DNA of 64,000 nt from Conchocele bisecta (lineage: Eukaryota; Mollusca; Bivalvia; Lucinida; Thyasiridae). Positions 11,571 to 23,578 of this stretch are shown here, one piece after another. The DNA lies in the NCBI GenBank assembly GCA_029237695.1, contig CM055274.1, positions 20,635,505-20,699,504 of the forward strand, given 5' to 3'. The position numbers and the translations under genes are program-made. How positions within the stretch are numbered: the first letter of the stretch is position 1; every line of letters begins with the position of its first letter. A model generated the notes under the pieces. It did not search any database and was not told the origin of the DNA. It saw only the letters and a list, made by a program, of their open reading frames with translations.

Positions 11571-12193
11571 CCTCACAAAAACGAAAATTTCAATGGACAG
11601 ATGAAACACAACAAGCGTTTGACCAATTAAAACAAAAGCTGATAAACCCACCGATCTTAACAATTTCCGCAATTTGACCGAAAGTTTGACTTATGGACAG
11701 ATTCAGATTTCGCAGTGGGCTTCGTACTAGGACAAAAAGATGAAAATGGTAGAAATACAGTAACATTGTATGGTGGAAAACAATTAAATAAATGTGAAAG
11801 GGCATGGTCATCAACAGAACGAGAATGTTTTGCGGTTGTTTATGCAATTAAACAATGTCATTGTTATTTAGCAGATAAGAACTTCGGATCATCAAGCACT
11901 AACATCATTAACAAAAACTTCTCGAAATAATGGTACATTAATGCATTGGTCACTTTTGCTAAGTGGGTATGACTTTGACATAGAATACAACCGGGAAAAC
12001 GCATGGCAAATGCCGATTTTCTCAGTAGAATGTCATATGACATACGTGAGGAGCAGTGTGATGATCAAAATTCACAATTTGAGAAAATTACAACAAAAAC
12101 ACAAACACAACTATCAGTAGCAGAAACGGACAGTTCGAACAGCTGTGCTTTTTGTGAGCAGAGTGGTAATCAAACTACTGGTGCAGATACGAG
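11571..12193 (+). pseudogene. pol: RNase H region, decayed
   Basis: Reads FQWTDETQQAFDQLKQKL, then, after a frame change, LWTDSDFAVGFVLGQKDENG and SSTERECFAVVYAIKQC. These are the RNase H catalytic-Asp and Glu regions of gypsy elements. A third piece (LLSGYDFDIEYNRE) is in another frame, followed by ANADFLSRM. At least three frame changes. Confidence 0.8.
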
Positions 12194-13872
12194 ATGTTTC
12201 AGAATCGAACAGAAAATTGTTCGGAACAAGTCAGTGTATTATCGTATTTATTTCAGGCAGAAAGTCAAGTCAATGACACAAATCCTTTAGAGATGATAAC
12301 TCAGTTAAGGAAGATCACTGCTGTCGAAATGTCTCGGTTTCAAAGTGAAGACACTCAGCTAAAACATTTGGTAAATTATTTAATGACTGATGAATTACCA
12401 TCGAATAACAAAAACAGTAAAGACATATTAATTGAATCACAAGATTATGTTCTTCATGATGGAATATTATTTCATTTCTATTACTCAAGAGGTAAACAGA
12501 GAGATATAACAAGTACAACAAAACAACTAGTCATTCCGTCTACGTTGAAAGCAGAAATATTGAAGTCTTGTCATGACTGTTCTGCACATTTTGGTGTAGA
12601 AAAAACATTTTTGCTCATACGATCGAAGTTCTTTTGGAAAAAACAATACCAAGATGTAAAAGACTATGTACAATCTTGTCACACTTGTCAGGTATCAAGC
12701 AGAGACTAAAATTTTGCAAAAGCACCACTATGTCCTTTAAAAACGCCAAGTAGAGCATTTGAGTTATTGGAAGTTGATTTGGTTGGCCCGTTGCCAAAGA
12801 CTCCCTAGGGGTATGAGCACATAATAGTATTTTGTGATCATTTCAGTAAATATCCCATCGCATATCCATTGAAGGCGACTGATACAAAAACTATAGTACA
12901 ATTGTTTTATGACAATGTCATAAGCGTTTATGGACCCCCGACTTTTTATTATCAGATAATGGGTTAAATTTGGTTTCAAAATTGATGCAAGCAATATGTA
13001 AAAGTTTCAATATACAGAAGATAAACTCTACCTCCTATCATCCACAAACTCAAGGACTCGTAGAGCGACTCAACGGTATTATTGGTTCTGGACCGATAAA
13101 ACATTCAAACACAACACAAGACAACTGGCCAATGATAATCAGTCACATCTTATATGGATATAGAAGTGCACCATGTAAATCACATGGGAAGTCTCCATTT
13201 GAAGTTCTTTATGGCTTCCCAATGACGACAATGGTTGAAAATGCATTACCTAATGTTAAACCAAATTTGCCAATCAAAGACAGACAAGTATTTGAAGAAA
13301 TTCTAAAAGGTCATGAGATTACAAGACATTTAGCATATTAACAAATAAAAAGTTAGAGAGAAAATTATACTCAGCAATATAACAAAAAATCTAAAACTCC
13401 AACCTTTCCGCAAGTCAATGATAAAGTGCTTCTGAAAGAATGTAGGTTATTATCTGGAAAATGTAAAAAATTATGTCAAAGGTTCATTGGACCATTCGAA
13501 ATTATTACAGTACATGACAAATTTACATATACACTTCAACGTGCCTCGGATGGATACATTTTAAAGAAAAAGATTCATGCAAATCGATTAAAGTCATATT
13601 TTAACAGAGAATCTGCAAAACTTTTGCGAGAAAATAGCAAAATAAATAGAAACCAGGATGTTACTATAAATAAGAGTTCAAATCGGAATAATGATATGTC
13701 AGATGTGTTCATAGCGAAACGACTATTAAGAAAGCGTACTATAAACAAACATATCTTCTATGACGTGGAATGGTTAGACAAAACGGTATCAAGGGAGCCA
13801 GCTTCCAATATATTAGATGCAAATCTGATAACTGACCTAAATCGGCAGCTGAGGAAAAGATATAAACGCTAG
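12194..13872 (+). pseudogene. pol: integrase, decayed
   Basis: Order of domains is clear. The zinc-binding region has CHDCSAHFGVEKT and, 25-30 residues later, VQSCHTCQ (HHCC type). The catalytic core has LEVDLVGPL (first Asp, near 12,774), SDNGLNLVS (second Asp, near 12,955) and HPQTQGLVERLN (Glu, near 13,066). Then comes a C-terminal GPY/F-type motif (RFIGPFEII, near 13,485) and a chromodomain-like tail (FYDVEWLDK ... EPASNIL). Stops at 12,708, at 12,806 (TAG) and at 13,339, plus a frameshift before SDNG. A chromodomain-like tail is typical of Ty3/gypsy chromoviruses; here it is only a weak resemblance. Confidence 0.85.
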
Positions 13873-14593
13873 TGGGTAACATTTGTGTCGCAAAACAAGG
13901 TTTTTGGTGATCAATTTGAGGGTGCATATTACTATAGTTAACGAAATAGCTGGCAATAGAGATAAATCAAATTATATGTACCAACTCAAAGTTGTCACAA
14001 TTACAATATGGACAAGTTCAATGATGTTCATGTGTATACATGGTGAAACATTTTAAGTCATTACTGTATTGTCACAGCTATTTACGTTACAATTGATCTA
14101 GACCTGTCGTAAAACACTGCAAACTGAGTTAATTTTGACATGCGCGGCTACGGTCTGCATGCGACGTGTTTACTATTGAGAATTTCGCCGCGTTTCATCA
14201 ACAATCCCCTGGTTGACATTTAACATACATATTAAAAACGCAAATTCACATCGAAGGCAAGGGCATATGCATGTTGAAAATTTCCATACTTGACTTGTTG
14301 TGGGAAAATGGTGTTCATAAGTAAATAAGGGGAGGTAATGTTTAAGGTTAGTCATGTCAAATTACATATGTGCCAATATAACAGTATGTTACTTTCAAGT
14401 GCACTTGAGAAAATGAAAAATAATTAGCAAAGTTTTAAAGTTTTTAGTGTGACATTTTTATGTATTGATGATGGCAGCGCTACAAAATATCGACGTTTAA
14501 TCTGTGTGTTTCATGACTCTTGTTTGAAACCAAAGAAAACCAGTATCAATATCTATTTATTTTGTGAAGTTATAGAACATATATCATTTCAAG
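13873..14593. other. pol-env spacer
   Basis: No coding sequence recognised. An env splice acceptor would be expected here, but I cannot single one out. Confidence 0.5.
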
Positions 14594-16612
14594 ATGGGAA
14601 CTGTATGTACAATTCTGGTGGTGCTGGTGCTAGTTCATTTCGTCAATGCTATTACAACAAAGACAAGACTAAATTATGGAGTTATATTTCGAGAAGAAGG
14701 AAAAATGGATATTAATTCTCATTCATGGAAGCACATATTTGAAATTCCCTTTCCAATACGTACAGAATTCAATTATACTATTTTCAACAACATTCATTGT
14801 GAGAGTGAATGTGGAATTTTAGTTGCCACCCTATATACAATAGAAAATTTCGAAGACGAATTACAATAATTTTATCAAAATTATACAGCTTTGATAGATC
14901 TGTTAATACCGGAAACAGACGATTCCAAAGCAAAACGAGGCCTCATTAACATTGGGGGTACAGTTTTAAAGGGGTTGTTTGGACTCAGCACAGAAGATGA
15001 TCTTAACAAACTTCACAAATTTGTCAGAAAAATTGCAAATCGGGAAGTTGCAGTTGAACAAGAATTAAAAATTCACAAAGAACATGTTTTGTCAGCGATA
15101 CAATTAGAGGACAACCGTATTACTAACGCTTTTGCAGCAATCAAACAGACAAGACAGGACGTAATAAATAACATGTTTGTTATGTATCGACAGATAACTT
15201 CACAAATGAAATTATATCGGCTATCGCAAGCTATTATAGTTGAATATAGGACATACATTAATGTATTTAAAAGACAACTAGAGCACTTTCGGATAGGGAT
15301 AGAAAATATAATACAAGGTTATATAACAACAGAACTTGTATCACCACAGGCATGGCGACTTACACTCTACCAACTTCAACACGAATTAATTTCAACGGAC
15401 AAAAATTACATAATAATGCATGATACTTTGCAATATTATTTATTCCAATTAAATCAGTTATACGTATACAAGACATGAAAACTCACTGTTTATTCTCGTG
15501 ATAATTCCTATCAAACTGTCTAGTTCAAGTTTTGAAATATGGAACGTTCAAAGCTTTCCGATTCCAGTGCAAAAATATTCTAAACATGTAACAAAGATAT
15601 CAAATTTACTACCATATTTTGCAATAGATCATACACACACATTGTATTTGGAACTATCAGTCGAAGATGTGTTAATGTGTAAAGGAAGCCATATAAAACA
15701 ATGTATGTTTCTAACAGCTAGACAAATTTCATATAATTCATGCTTGTCAGCTTTATTTTTGGAGCATACGGAGTCGGTTCACAAGTTATGTGAGACAAAT
15801 TAAACGAAGGAACAATTTGTGTAGTCAATACCAGTATAATCATAAAGAGTTGTATTAATGGAATAGTTACGGAATCAAAGGGATGTACATCCTGTGTTAT
15901 GGAATTACAATGCTATCGTTCGTTGACAACGGATCTATATTTTGTTCCACCCAGAATTGATAATTGTAACAATAACAGTTCGTCAACACTACATGTGATA
16001 AATTTAGCTATTATACACCATTTGTTTCATTTTGACAAGATATCAATGATAAAAACAGACAGTATATTTGCAAGCGAGACATCCATGATAATTCCACAAT
16101 TCAGCGTAGAGTCCAAGACGTTCAAAGATTACAAGAAAATCAACACCAAATATGAAATGTCAGTAAAACATGCAATTGACCAGATGGAAAAACAGAAAAT
16201 AATTAATCAATTTGGCAATGAAATTATTGATGAATCGAATGATTTTGGTCTACCTAAAAATGCTATTTATATTACAACAGCGATTGTCATGACACTAATA
16301 TGTAGCGGTTTCACATATTTATGTATTAAGGTAAAACGTTTAACAGCTATGATTGCTTTAATACATACGACCAACAGTGCTAATGCGGAATCAATATTGA
16401 ATTATACAATGTTTGTACATGAGAAAGGACAGCCAAAATTGTCTGCTAATTCAGATACGTCAGATTATATAATTGCCATCAGTGTAGACACATTGATAAT
16501 TGTGATATCAATCATAATTCTTATGCTTGCCGCATACGCAATTAAACGACGAAGATATATAATTCAATATGTACAAACGACAAACGAAATGTATGCACGG
16601 GGATATTTTTAG
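14594..16612 (+). pseudogene. env: baculovirus F-like envelope protein, decayed
   Basis: Starts with a signal peptide (CTILVVLVLVHFVNA). After an in-frame TAA at 14,867 the same frame reaches a basic cleavage-like site followed by a glycine-rich hydrophobic stretch (KRGLINIGGTVLKGLFG, near 14,932). This is the arrangement of the furin site and fusion peptide in F-type envelopes of errantiviruses and baculoviruses. A long helical segment follows to 15,478. Then, in a new frame (15,498-15,803), comes a cysteine-containing region, and in a third (15,820-16,612) a CxxC-rich stretch and two hydrophobic segments near 16,265-16,335 and 16,465-16,540, the first a likely membrane anchor. Family function is membrane fusion. 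Stops and frame changes make this copy non-functional. Confidence 0.8.
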
Positions 16613-16632
16613 AAATAAGAAATAATTATTTG

Positions 16633-17007
16633 ATGTTTGCAATGAAACTCACTCATTGTGAACTTTCTCCACGGGACATAGAACTGAGAATCGCAAATGA
16701 TGCACTCATAAGTCAGTTAATTGACTCACTGAGGCTGCATAAGTCACTTTTAAATAATGTTGTTACCATGAGATGGAATCCAAACATTACACGATGTGAC
16801 CGATTGAATGACAAGCAAATCGTTTTACCGGAGAAAGTAAAACTAGGGTTTATTCTAGCACGCTTTCTAGGATTTGTTTTGCAAAGACCGTTTGATGTAG
16901 ATCTGTATACAAAACAAATGCAGGTTTGTGTGTATTTAACGCATACAAATATGTCACAAACGTGCAGTAAGGTTAATGAGAGAGTAAACACAGAATCTGA
17001 GTTATAA
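16633..17007 (+). CDS. small ORF after env, unknown
   Basis: 124 codons from ATG 16,633 with no recognised domain. Rich in Leu, Asn and Thr, and predicted soluble except for GFILARFLGFVL. It follows the env stop by 20 bp. It may be an accessory protein of the retroelement or chance open frame. Intact while all neighbours are broken, which slightly favours chance or recency. Confidence 0.35.
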   Translation: MFAMKLTHCELSPRDIELRIANDALISQLIDSLRLHKSLLNNVVTMRWNPNITRCDRLNDKQIVLPEKVKLGFILARFLGFVLQRPFDVDLYTKQMQVCVYLTHTNMSQTCSKVNERVNTESEL

Positions 17008-19474
17008 CGATTGGTTCCCGAACAAAAACATACAAATTTCCGAATTAGACAGTGGTATGTTTAAGCATTTGTACGAGTACCATAGGTAATACTATATTGC
17101 CCCGAAGACACATGCCGAGATGTGGACAAACTTGAGACAGGGAAATATATGTATTGACATAGTATCTGTATTATGTATGTACATGTATTTATGTATTTAT
17201 GATAAATTGTATGTCCACAGTTGTGTAGATTATATAAATGATTGTGACCTTGATATATACATTATGGCGGGGAAATTACTATATACATGTGTATATACAT
17301 GAGAAGCCATTTTTGTTTTTAAATTGAGTACAAGCGAATGTTGACAGAAATATAGTATAAACTGAAAATTGGGTGAGGTAGGTTTGCTTTGATCCAATTT
17401 TTTTCTTGAAACATGTGGATTGTGACGTCAAATCCGCAGGTTGCCGAGAAAAAAAAATGGAACAATGCGTATTTTATATCACATAAAAAAAAAAAAAAAA
17501 AAAGTATTGTTTGACGAAAAAGTGTACAAAACAAGCAAATCATTTGCGCCAGTGCAGTCGATAAGTTGACAAACGTGCATACAACCTGTATTGTGTTATT
17601 TTGACGGCCCTGTGCGATCAGAAGGGAGAAAGTTCATAAACAATTTTAAATTACTATGCTATTACACGAGACATGTGTGTGTCAGTATATGTAAATATAG
17701 GCCCGTCGCATATACAAACTGTTTTGTGCAATTTAAACCATTAACAGAGGACTGGCAAACTTAACATGACGTATGTATTTTAATATATATGTATTCATAT
17801 ATACATAAGCTGCAACATTCAACGTCATTATCAGGTTGTCGTCGAGATTTACGGTACCATTGATCCAGAACTACACTAAGTACTTCCAGCCTATGTCTGT
17901 GTTTCTCATGCGCAGGCAACATTAAAACATGCCGCACGTTTCACTTTGTTTATTTTTTTCCGCTGGGGAATCCAGTGAAATTAAAAGGTCAACTTCATCC
18001 AAGAATATAGGCTGTTTATATTACCAGGGAATTTTACAGGATAGCGGTTTCATGACAGTTTGTTGATATAACAACTAAGGTCACGAGGCTGCTTTTCATG
18101 GTGTCGGTTATAACAAATTTCACGCGGCCATGTAATTTGTATTGTACTAAAACTTACATGTTCACAAGTATTTTTGTATATTTGAGTATGGTGATTGATG
18201 TTTCATAGATATGGATATATCATTATCGTTGTTCTGAATTCATGTGGAGAGACGGTGAATTGAAATGTAATATATAATCACTTTTAAAATACATTTAGTG
18301 TCAATGTGATGGTGTATTTCATAGTCTCTTGTACATCAGGCATCAGCATATTTGTAATGTTAAATTTCATAAAAAATATTACGTGTTCGCAAACGTAATT
18401 AAAAATAGTTATTGCGTTTTCAAGAAATAAATGGAAGAAGCAATCGCAACGGAGACATTTATTTCCTGAAAAACATTATTGATTAGATATTGCATTAATA
18501 ACGATTCTGGTGTTATGATATGCCGTAAAACTGGCATAAATAAAACAGGAGGCAACATAACAAAATTCTCAAATAGTTGTACGTACTTGTGTATCATATT
18601 GTATTATTAATCAGATTTTATTATTATGGACAGGATTTGTGGTATGAGAGTACTGTTTCACGTATCATCATATGTATACATGTTGACTATGTTTGTAAAA
18701 ATTCTTACGAATTATGAAGTGCTGCATATTACATGTATATGTATTGCTTCATTGGGAGTTTGTTAGAAAATTATCAGTGCATAAAATATAGTTGGTTCAA
18801 ATGATAGTTTATCATAAAGAAAAATGTTAAGTAGGCATGAAACAAAGCATGATCATTAAAACTTAAGACATAAACGTAAAAACAATTGTGTTTTGAAAAA
18901 GGTTTTGGCAAAGGAACACATACTCATTAAATATGATGATATATATAGGTGCCTGATTGCAACATGCACTTGTGAATATCGGAATATCAATTTCAAAAAC
19001 GAAAATGATTAAAATATTTACATGCATTTAGGATTTTGATAAATGCGGGTACGTACTAGCTATATGTACCTATACGTATCAAATATTCGATGCAAAATAC
19101 ATAATCATATGATAGAATATGTAGTCTAAATCATGTTTTGAGTGTAACATTCTTGATAAAATGAAATATTGACAACATTTCGATTAGAATGCGGTATGAA
19201 AATACACGTATGTACATGTTATGTTATATCAAATGAACTACTATTATATTTTATGTCTATATCACTAAAATGAACTGATGTTGTATTTAAATAAGTAGTT
19301 TAGTAATATTTGTTGTTGTCATGTCGTAGAAAATTTGGAGGATTGTATGCATGTAAATTCGAGATTAAGATAACTAAACAGTTGTTGCATGCGTCATTTT
19401 CTGGGTAAACAAATGAGATAACGTGACTTATTCCACATATTAGAGATTGCATAATGACTTGAGGACAAATCATA
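17008..19474. other. long non-coding 3' part of the LTR element
   Basis: About 2.5 kb of AT-rich sequence between the last ORF and the polypurine tract. Includes an A19-type run near 17,486. I see no gene or hairpin element. Unusually long for this position in a Ty3/gypsy element. Confidence 0.6.
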
Positions 19475-19492
19475 AAGGGGTATAGGGGTATA
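19475..19492 (+). other. polypurine tract
   Basis: AAAGGGGTATAGGGGTAT immediately before the 3' LTR. Purine-rich, as needed for plus-strand priming. Confidence 0.75.
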
Positions 19493-19728
19493 TGTTATAG
19501 GTTAAATATGGTATTCTAATATGGTATATACGGTAACAGGGAAATGTCACGGGACCATTCCAGCATACGATGCAATGTGGTGTGTGAGAGAAAGTTAGTT
19601 ACTATAATGGGATAGAGCGAGTCAGGTCGTTGAGAATATATGACAATAAAGAATTAAAGATTACAAGTGTTGATTATTATAACGAGAACCAACAATGTAA
19701 CGTATAGACAGATATACACTATGTAACA
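19493..19728 (+). repeat. 3' LTR
   Basis: 236 bp. Differs from the 5' LTR at about five substitutions and one inserted G. Followed by the ATAC target duplication. Confidence 0.93.
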
Positions 19729-19860
19729 ATACTGGGCGAGGCCCTCCGGCCTCGCCTAGTATTCTGGCGACTTTTCCAAGTTTATATCCCCGATAAATTC
19801 CACAAAAAGGACATTCATTCCTTATTATAATTCCAGCATTTGAAATAAATTCGTCAAGAA
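19729..19860. repeat. foldback family C, copy 2, right half
   Basis: Begins ATACTGGGCGAGGCC, contains the centre GGCCCTCCGGCCTCG and the right arm (CGACTTTTCCAAGTTTATAT ... ACAAAAAGGACATTCATT). Completes the half at 5758-5822. Confidence 0.88.
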
Positions 19861-20530
19861 AATGTGTTTATTTTGACAGACGGCAGCCATTAGTTTACAT
19901 TGACAGCACTGACAGCGCACCTGTAGAAAGTAGTTCGGCGTGGGAGTTTACTGGGATATAAATGTTGGACAGAGACTTGCTACGGGCCAATCAAATGTTA
20001 GGAAATTGTGTAAATATTGTTGTGCTGGAATTATACCAATTTGTTACATAACGCGCCGTGGTGGTCTTTACAATTCTGATTTTCACACAAATCTGCGTCC
20101 AAAATATATCATTATCTCCTCAATTGTTTCTGTTTTGCTGATGAAATTGCGTCTTTGCTTTCTCAAATTATGCACATGCACATACATGTACAACAACTAG
20201 TTCAGATCTGGAAAATAAGGGATTCATTTCATACCTGTTCACAAGAATACAAGTTTAGCTGCAATATTGACAATCCGGTTACTAAGACTATCTATAGCTG
20301 TGTTGCAATCATATAATTTGTTTCTGATGAAATTATACCACAACTATACATTTCTCATCATATGTCAACGTTTGTGTTGGTGACCTTCATACTTGCCATT
20401 ACATACATCTATCTAAATGATGAATGTTCTCATTGTTTTCATAATAAGCATTTAACAATTTTAAAGCAAATTGACGCAACTAACCATTTACTACTTGCAT
20501 GTAACAACACATGTAATTCGCTGTATACTA
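19861..20530. other. intron sequence, no gene seen
   Basis: Short open frames only; nothing recognised. Confidence 0.5.
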
Positions 20531-20634
20531 TACAGTGGGGTCAGCGTGTAAGTGCACACACGAACGAACAAGACAGGTTGGTTCCAACCTGTCGAGTTCG
20601 TTCGTGTGTGCACTTACACTCTGACCCCACTGTA
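20531..20634. repeat. 104-bp mariner-type MITE
   Basis: TA-CAGTGGGGTCAG...CTGACCCCACTG-TA: near-perfect inverted repeats of about 48 bp with TA duplications. Centre TTGGTTCCAA. Confidence 0.92.
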
Positions 20635-21021
20635 CGTGTAGCGGATTAATGATTCATACATGCTGTCCTAAGATTACCTTTGTATAAGGTTAATGATTGA
20701 ATTCTTCTGTCCTAACATTGCTTTATCATTTTCTGATGCTATCGGTCGCCTTTCAACAGGTGTATAGCTGTTACAGTGTTCCACTAGTTTTCACGAATTC
20801 TTTGAAATATCAGTAATATCATACATTTAAATTGCATATTGTGACGTTATACACTAATAGTAGTAACGTAATTAGTTTGAATACATAATGAGTGAAGTGC
20901 TACACTATAGTAATTTGTAATAAACTTTAGTCTGAATGGTTATGTTTTTTAGAACTCTAGTTATGTCTATTTAAAGGGGGGAAATATATGTTTAACCACT
21001 CTGACTATAGTAATTATATAA

Positions 21022-21604
21022 TAAATACATGGTTAGTGCAGTCGAATATAAAATATATTCGGTTGAGCCGTAGACAGCTTTATTGGGGCGAGCTTTAGAG
21101 AGCCCCTATAAAGTTTTCGAATATATTTTATATTCGACGGCACTAATCGTGTATTTAATTTATACCGCATACTAAACTTTATTGTTTTAACGTGCGTGAC
21201 GTCATGTTTTGACGTCATTCCCTCGTCATACGTCACAAATATAGCGACGTGATTCAAAGCAAAATGGCGGCGTCCACGCTAGGTAGATTCGGTATTTTAT
21301 TTGAATAAATATCCGATTTTCTTTGCGGTGAACTTCAATATTGGCTGGCTTTGGACTCCACAGTTGTCATAATAAACATTACAATCACAATGGACATGTC
21401 CGTGTCGTTGGTTACGTCGCATATACTGTAAAAAAACGAACAAAATTCAGCTGAATCGACAGCGATTTCGATTTTAAAATTCTCCGCCATCTTGAATTTG
21501 ATGTTGAGACCGACCAATCAGAGGCCGCGATTAGGGGTCAAAGGTGAAAAAATAAAGGCAAAACAAACGGCACTTCATGTATATTAGGCTACTCCAGTTA
21601 TATT
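21022..21604 (+). repeat. MITE family B, copy 2
   Basis: Same orientation and extent as 3078-3648 with scattered substitutions and small indels. Confidence 0.85.
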
Positions 21605-22430
21605 AGTTTACTTCACATATAAACATCATTTATTCAACCCCATTTATTATGCTACATGGAGCAATGGTTGCGGTATAGCTTATTATATTAATTATAATGT
21701 AAGGCCAATATCGGAGGTCAGTCTCAGGGGCGAATTTCCGAGTGTGTGCTAATCCCACAATCGGGCCCAAACGTTTTACGCAAAGCACACAACAGGAGCC
21801 AATGTGGCAAAGGCCGGAACATACAGGAAGTCTCAGTTAAACAACGTATGATCATGAACGAAACAATAAAGACATGCGCTGTTTCTTTCACATTATTAAT
21901 ATCACTTCACTTAACGGTGGACAGTGTATGTTTACTTACTCTCTATGACAACCCCGGCCCGACGTCTTTCAATAGTCGCTGCCATCTTTATCTCAATGCC
22001 AATGGCCAGAGCGTTTCGTTGTCTCACTAACATTTACGTCATGCGAGCTTGAAGTAAAGTCAGCATATGTAAAACGTGCTGAATTACCCCCTGTTCTAGG
22101 GAAAAATTACCACCGTCATAGGATGAGCCCCCGTTCTGGCACTTAACCACACATATAGCTCTGAGAAATGTTCAATAGTATTGCAATGTAAATATACATG
22201 AACGCTTGGCTAAATATAAATGTATAACGCTTCCCGGAATGCAATTTGTTACAAGAAGCTACATGTATATGAGATACATCAATGCATTGGGCTGACATAA
22301 GAATCATAGCTTGAAAATATAGCTCAATGCTTTCTCAATTTCATTATTTGGATACCTGTATATGTAAAGTTAGTTTATAATAAAGAAGTATCTTAATATA
22401 TAAGTATACTCTTATTTGTTTTGTATAAAG
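21605..22430. other. intron sequence, no gene seen
   Basis: Nothing recognised apart from normal intron; it ends in a pyrimidine-rich stretch before the exon at 22,431. Confidence 0.5.
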
Positions 22431-22627
22431 AAAACAAGTCTATGGATACGGTCACTCCAAATACGGCCAACCAGTTGGAATGTGATGAATCGGTGGATAA
22501 AGATGATGAGGCGATATACAACAATATGCTGCCAGAAAGCGCCCCCCGAACTATTCCCGTCGCAGACCTGCGTGGCTATTGCTGGCGCTATTGTACCGGG
22601 GCCGACCAATTGTATGCAGACTTCAAG
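22431..22627 (+). CDS. RPTP juxtamembrane exon
   Basis: Acceptor ATAAAG| at 22,430 and donor AAG|GTAATT at 22,628. The frame gives an acidic, polar segment (NQLECDESVDKDDEAIYNN) and then PVADLRGYCWRY...LYADFK, resembling the stretch before the first helices of a PTP domain, where receptor PTPs have a motif ending in EEF/DFK. Ends in phase 0, which fits the next exon. It would link the membrane anchor to the catalytic domain on the cytoplasmic side. Identification rests mainly on its position and the exact phase match. Confidence 0.7.
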
Positions 22628-23211
22628 GTAATTACTAGTGGTTAGCACTGGACCAACATCAGCCGGAGAGTGACGAGGAGGGAGGTGGGAGGACGAACAA
22701 AAAATACTAGATTTTGATATCGGTCAACAACTTCAAACATTATAGTGAAAAACACCTATTTGTTCCCATCGGGATTGAATGTGCTTAATCGCTAACAAGA
22801 GGTCGTCAGGAACACGTGGAACAAACTGTACAATACTATCCAGATACATTGTACCACAGGTTCCACATACAAATGTACCACGACAGCTGTGAAAGTTATG
22901 TTGGTACGTAAATACAGTGGCATATATACCTCTCTTAACCTGACACCGTGTTTCATGGTGAGAGAGGTATTACAGTAACTGCATGTGCATGCTGTGTCAG
23001 GCGTAGTTAAGTCCCACTGCAATTCAATAATATGAGCCCGCAAAATACATATTTGTGCTTTGCAATCATGAACATACTTCACATGTATAGCCTTGTTTAT
23101 CATAAAATCAAATAAACTAGTTCAACATAATTATATTATATCTTCACACATTCAATATCCACTATGTACTACTAATATATTATGGAGTATAGCATGCGTT
23201 GTGTATTTTAG
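22628..23211. other. intron sequence
   Basis: Holds a weak inverted repeat around 22,930-22,980 (ATACCTCTCTTAACC ... GAGAGAGGTATTACAG) that may be a mariner-type MITE remnant. No gene. Confidence 0.45.
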
Positions 23212-23299
23212 GATCTCCCCTATGGCCTGCAGTATGACACTCTCCAGGCAAATAAGCTGCACAACAAAAAGAGAAACAGATACAGGGATATGTATGCAT
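23212..23299 (+). CDS. RPTP catalytic domain exon 1 (KNRY region)
   Basis: Acceptor TTTTAG| and strong donor |GTAAGG. Reads DLPYGLQYDTLQANK then HNKKRNRYRDM, the start of a classical PTP domain. NKxxNRYxD is the phosphotyrosine-recognition loop of the family. Begins in phase 0 and ends in phase 1. It pairs with the exon at 26,937, whose first two bases complete a tyrosine codon and continue the loop. A weaker donor eight bases earlier breaks the phase and was rejected. Confidence 0.88.
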
Positions 23300-23578
23300 G
23301 TAAGGATGCGATTTGGACGGATTTATGAAACTAGTATTATCCCCTCGTCGATAGGCAGGATGGGATATAACGATAATCCATTTACGTGCGTATCTGCGTG
23401 TTAATGCATCTTCACCTTGTTTGTAAGTTGTAGGGCAAATGTGCTTCGCTAATGCATTTTCGCAAAGACTGCTTAACCCCTCTACCGGTTTTAATAACGT
23501 TTGGCCACAATGTGTGTCTCGGGATCACACTTTGGTTCGCATACACCGTATATCTGAACACCCAAGGTCAAGGTCACT

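Larger units (their letters stand above)
5823..19728 (+). mobile_element. Ty3/gypsy-type LTR retroelement with envelope (errantivirus-like ERV), decayed
   Basis: Bounded by two near-identical LTRs that begin TGTTA and end TAACA. Flanked by the duplicated target ATAC (5819-5822 and 19,729-19,732). Internal order on the + strand is gag, protease, reverse transcriptase, RNase H, integrase, envelope, a small unknown ORF, a long non-coding tail and a polypurine tract. That order is standard for env-carrying Ty3/gypsy elements. All coding regions contain stops or frameshifts and the RT is split by another transposon, so the copy is non-functional. The LTRs differ at about five substitutions and one indel over 235 bp, which suggests fairly recent insertion. 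At 13.9 kb (about 11.4 kb without the nested insert) it is long for the family. Confidence 0.92.

Noticed and set aside
23284..23291. Donor at 23,292 for RPTP exon 1
   Set aside because: It gives a phase that does not fit the exon at 26,937; the donor GTAAGG at 23,300 does, and it continues the PTP motif.
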